Below the pieces are notes generated by a model. It was not told where the DNA came from. It ran no database searches and saw only the letters and a list, made by a program, of their open reading frames with translations. Of a stretch of 5,722 nt of DNA, positions 5,692-5,722 are shown one piece after another; position 1 is the first letter of the stretch, and each line of letters starts with the position of its first letter. The position numbers and the translations under genes were made by a program. Source of the DNA: an uncultured Acetatifactor sp. (GTDB lineage Bacteria; Bacillota; Clostridia; Lachnospirales; Lachnospiraceae); assembly GCA_934394515.1 (NCBI GenBank), contig CAKRRU010000134.1, forward strand, positions 1 through 5,722, given 5' to 3'.

Positions 5692-5696
5692 TGACT
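5672..5696. promoter_or_regulatory. Inverted repeat over the -10 region, candidate operator
   Basis: AGTCAG (5672-5677) and CTGACT (5691-5696) form a perfect 6-bp inverted repeat with 13 bases between, spanning the spacer and -10 of the promoter. A third half-site lies in the -35: TGAC (5664-5667) mirrors GTCA (5673-5676) across AAAAA. Such a placement fits a repressor blocking RNA polymerase, commonly TetR- or MarR-type and often encoded by the downstream gene itself; the regulator is not visible here. Confidence 0.55.
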
Positions 5697-5715
5697 AATG
5701 TTGAGAGAGTACAAT

Positions 5716-5722
5716 AAAGGGG
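5716..5722 (+). promoter_or_regulatory. Shine-Dalgarno sequence of the next gene (start outside window)
   Basis: AAAGGGG ends exactly at the right edge, about 20 bases after the predicted transcription start. It should precede a start codon within roughly ten bases beyond the window. The product cannot be known from here. Confidence 0.6.

Noticed and set aside
1..5722. CRISPR arrays, tRNA or rRNA genes, insertion-sequence ends
   Set aside because: I looked for spaced identical repeats, cloverleaf ends and terminal inverted repeats and saw none in the window.

Overview
The window looks like chromosomal DNA from a low-to-mid GC Gram-positive anaerobe of the Clostridia, most likely a Lachnospiraceae relative. 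This rests on strong purine-rich Shine-Dalgarno sequences, TTGACA/TATAAT-type promoters, an Xpt-type xanthine phosphoribosyltransferase and a SprA-related HExxH protein of the kind common in Clostridia. The assignment is by protein style, not by a database search.

Layout. Positions 1-113 (minus) hold the first 37 codons of an OmpR/PhoB-type response regulator that runs off the left edge. Just upstream of it (130-282, minus) is an open, protein-like 50-codon tail with no start codon, probably a gene remnant. A perfect 19-bp palindrome (349-367) precedes a polytopic GT-C-like membrane protein (420-1895, plus). That gene runs into the 3' end of a convergent SprA-related putative zinc metalloprotease (1858-2379, minus), overlapping it by 38 bp. 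Next come two minus-strand genes in the order of transcription: a RimK-like ATP-grasp ligase (3931-4782), then a FolC-like Mur ligase (2472-3833) with altered active-site signatures. A 97-bp spacer with nested inverted repeats separates them. Divergent from this pair is xpt (5060-5638, plus). Its promoter is 198 bp upstream of the start codon, and the leader between them can be folded by eye into a compact structure of about 106 nt: closing stem, GNRA-capped hairpin, hairpin with a loop-E-like internal loop, and an H-type pseudoknot. It does not fit the purine riboswitch that usually precedes xpt. The right edge holds a near-consensus promoter with an overlapping palindrome and a Shine-Dalgarno sequence for a gene that starts beyond the window.

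How the genes work together. Xpt salvages xanthine with PRPP to give XMP. The ATP-grasp and Mur-ligase pair are both ATP-dependent amide-bond-forming families and probably act in one pathway, perhaps adding amino acids to a small molecule or making a short peptide; the substrate cannot be read from sequence. The two most unusual items are the structured xpt leader, which may be a riboswitch-like element of a class I cannot name, and the split ATP-grasp/Mur-ligase pair.
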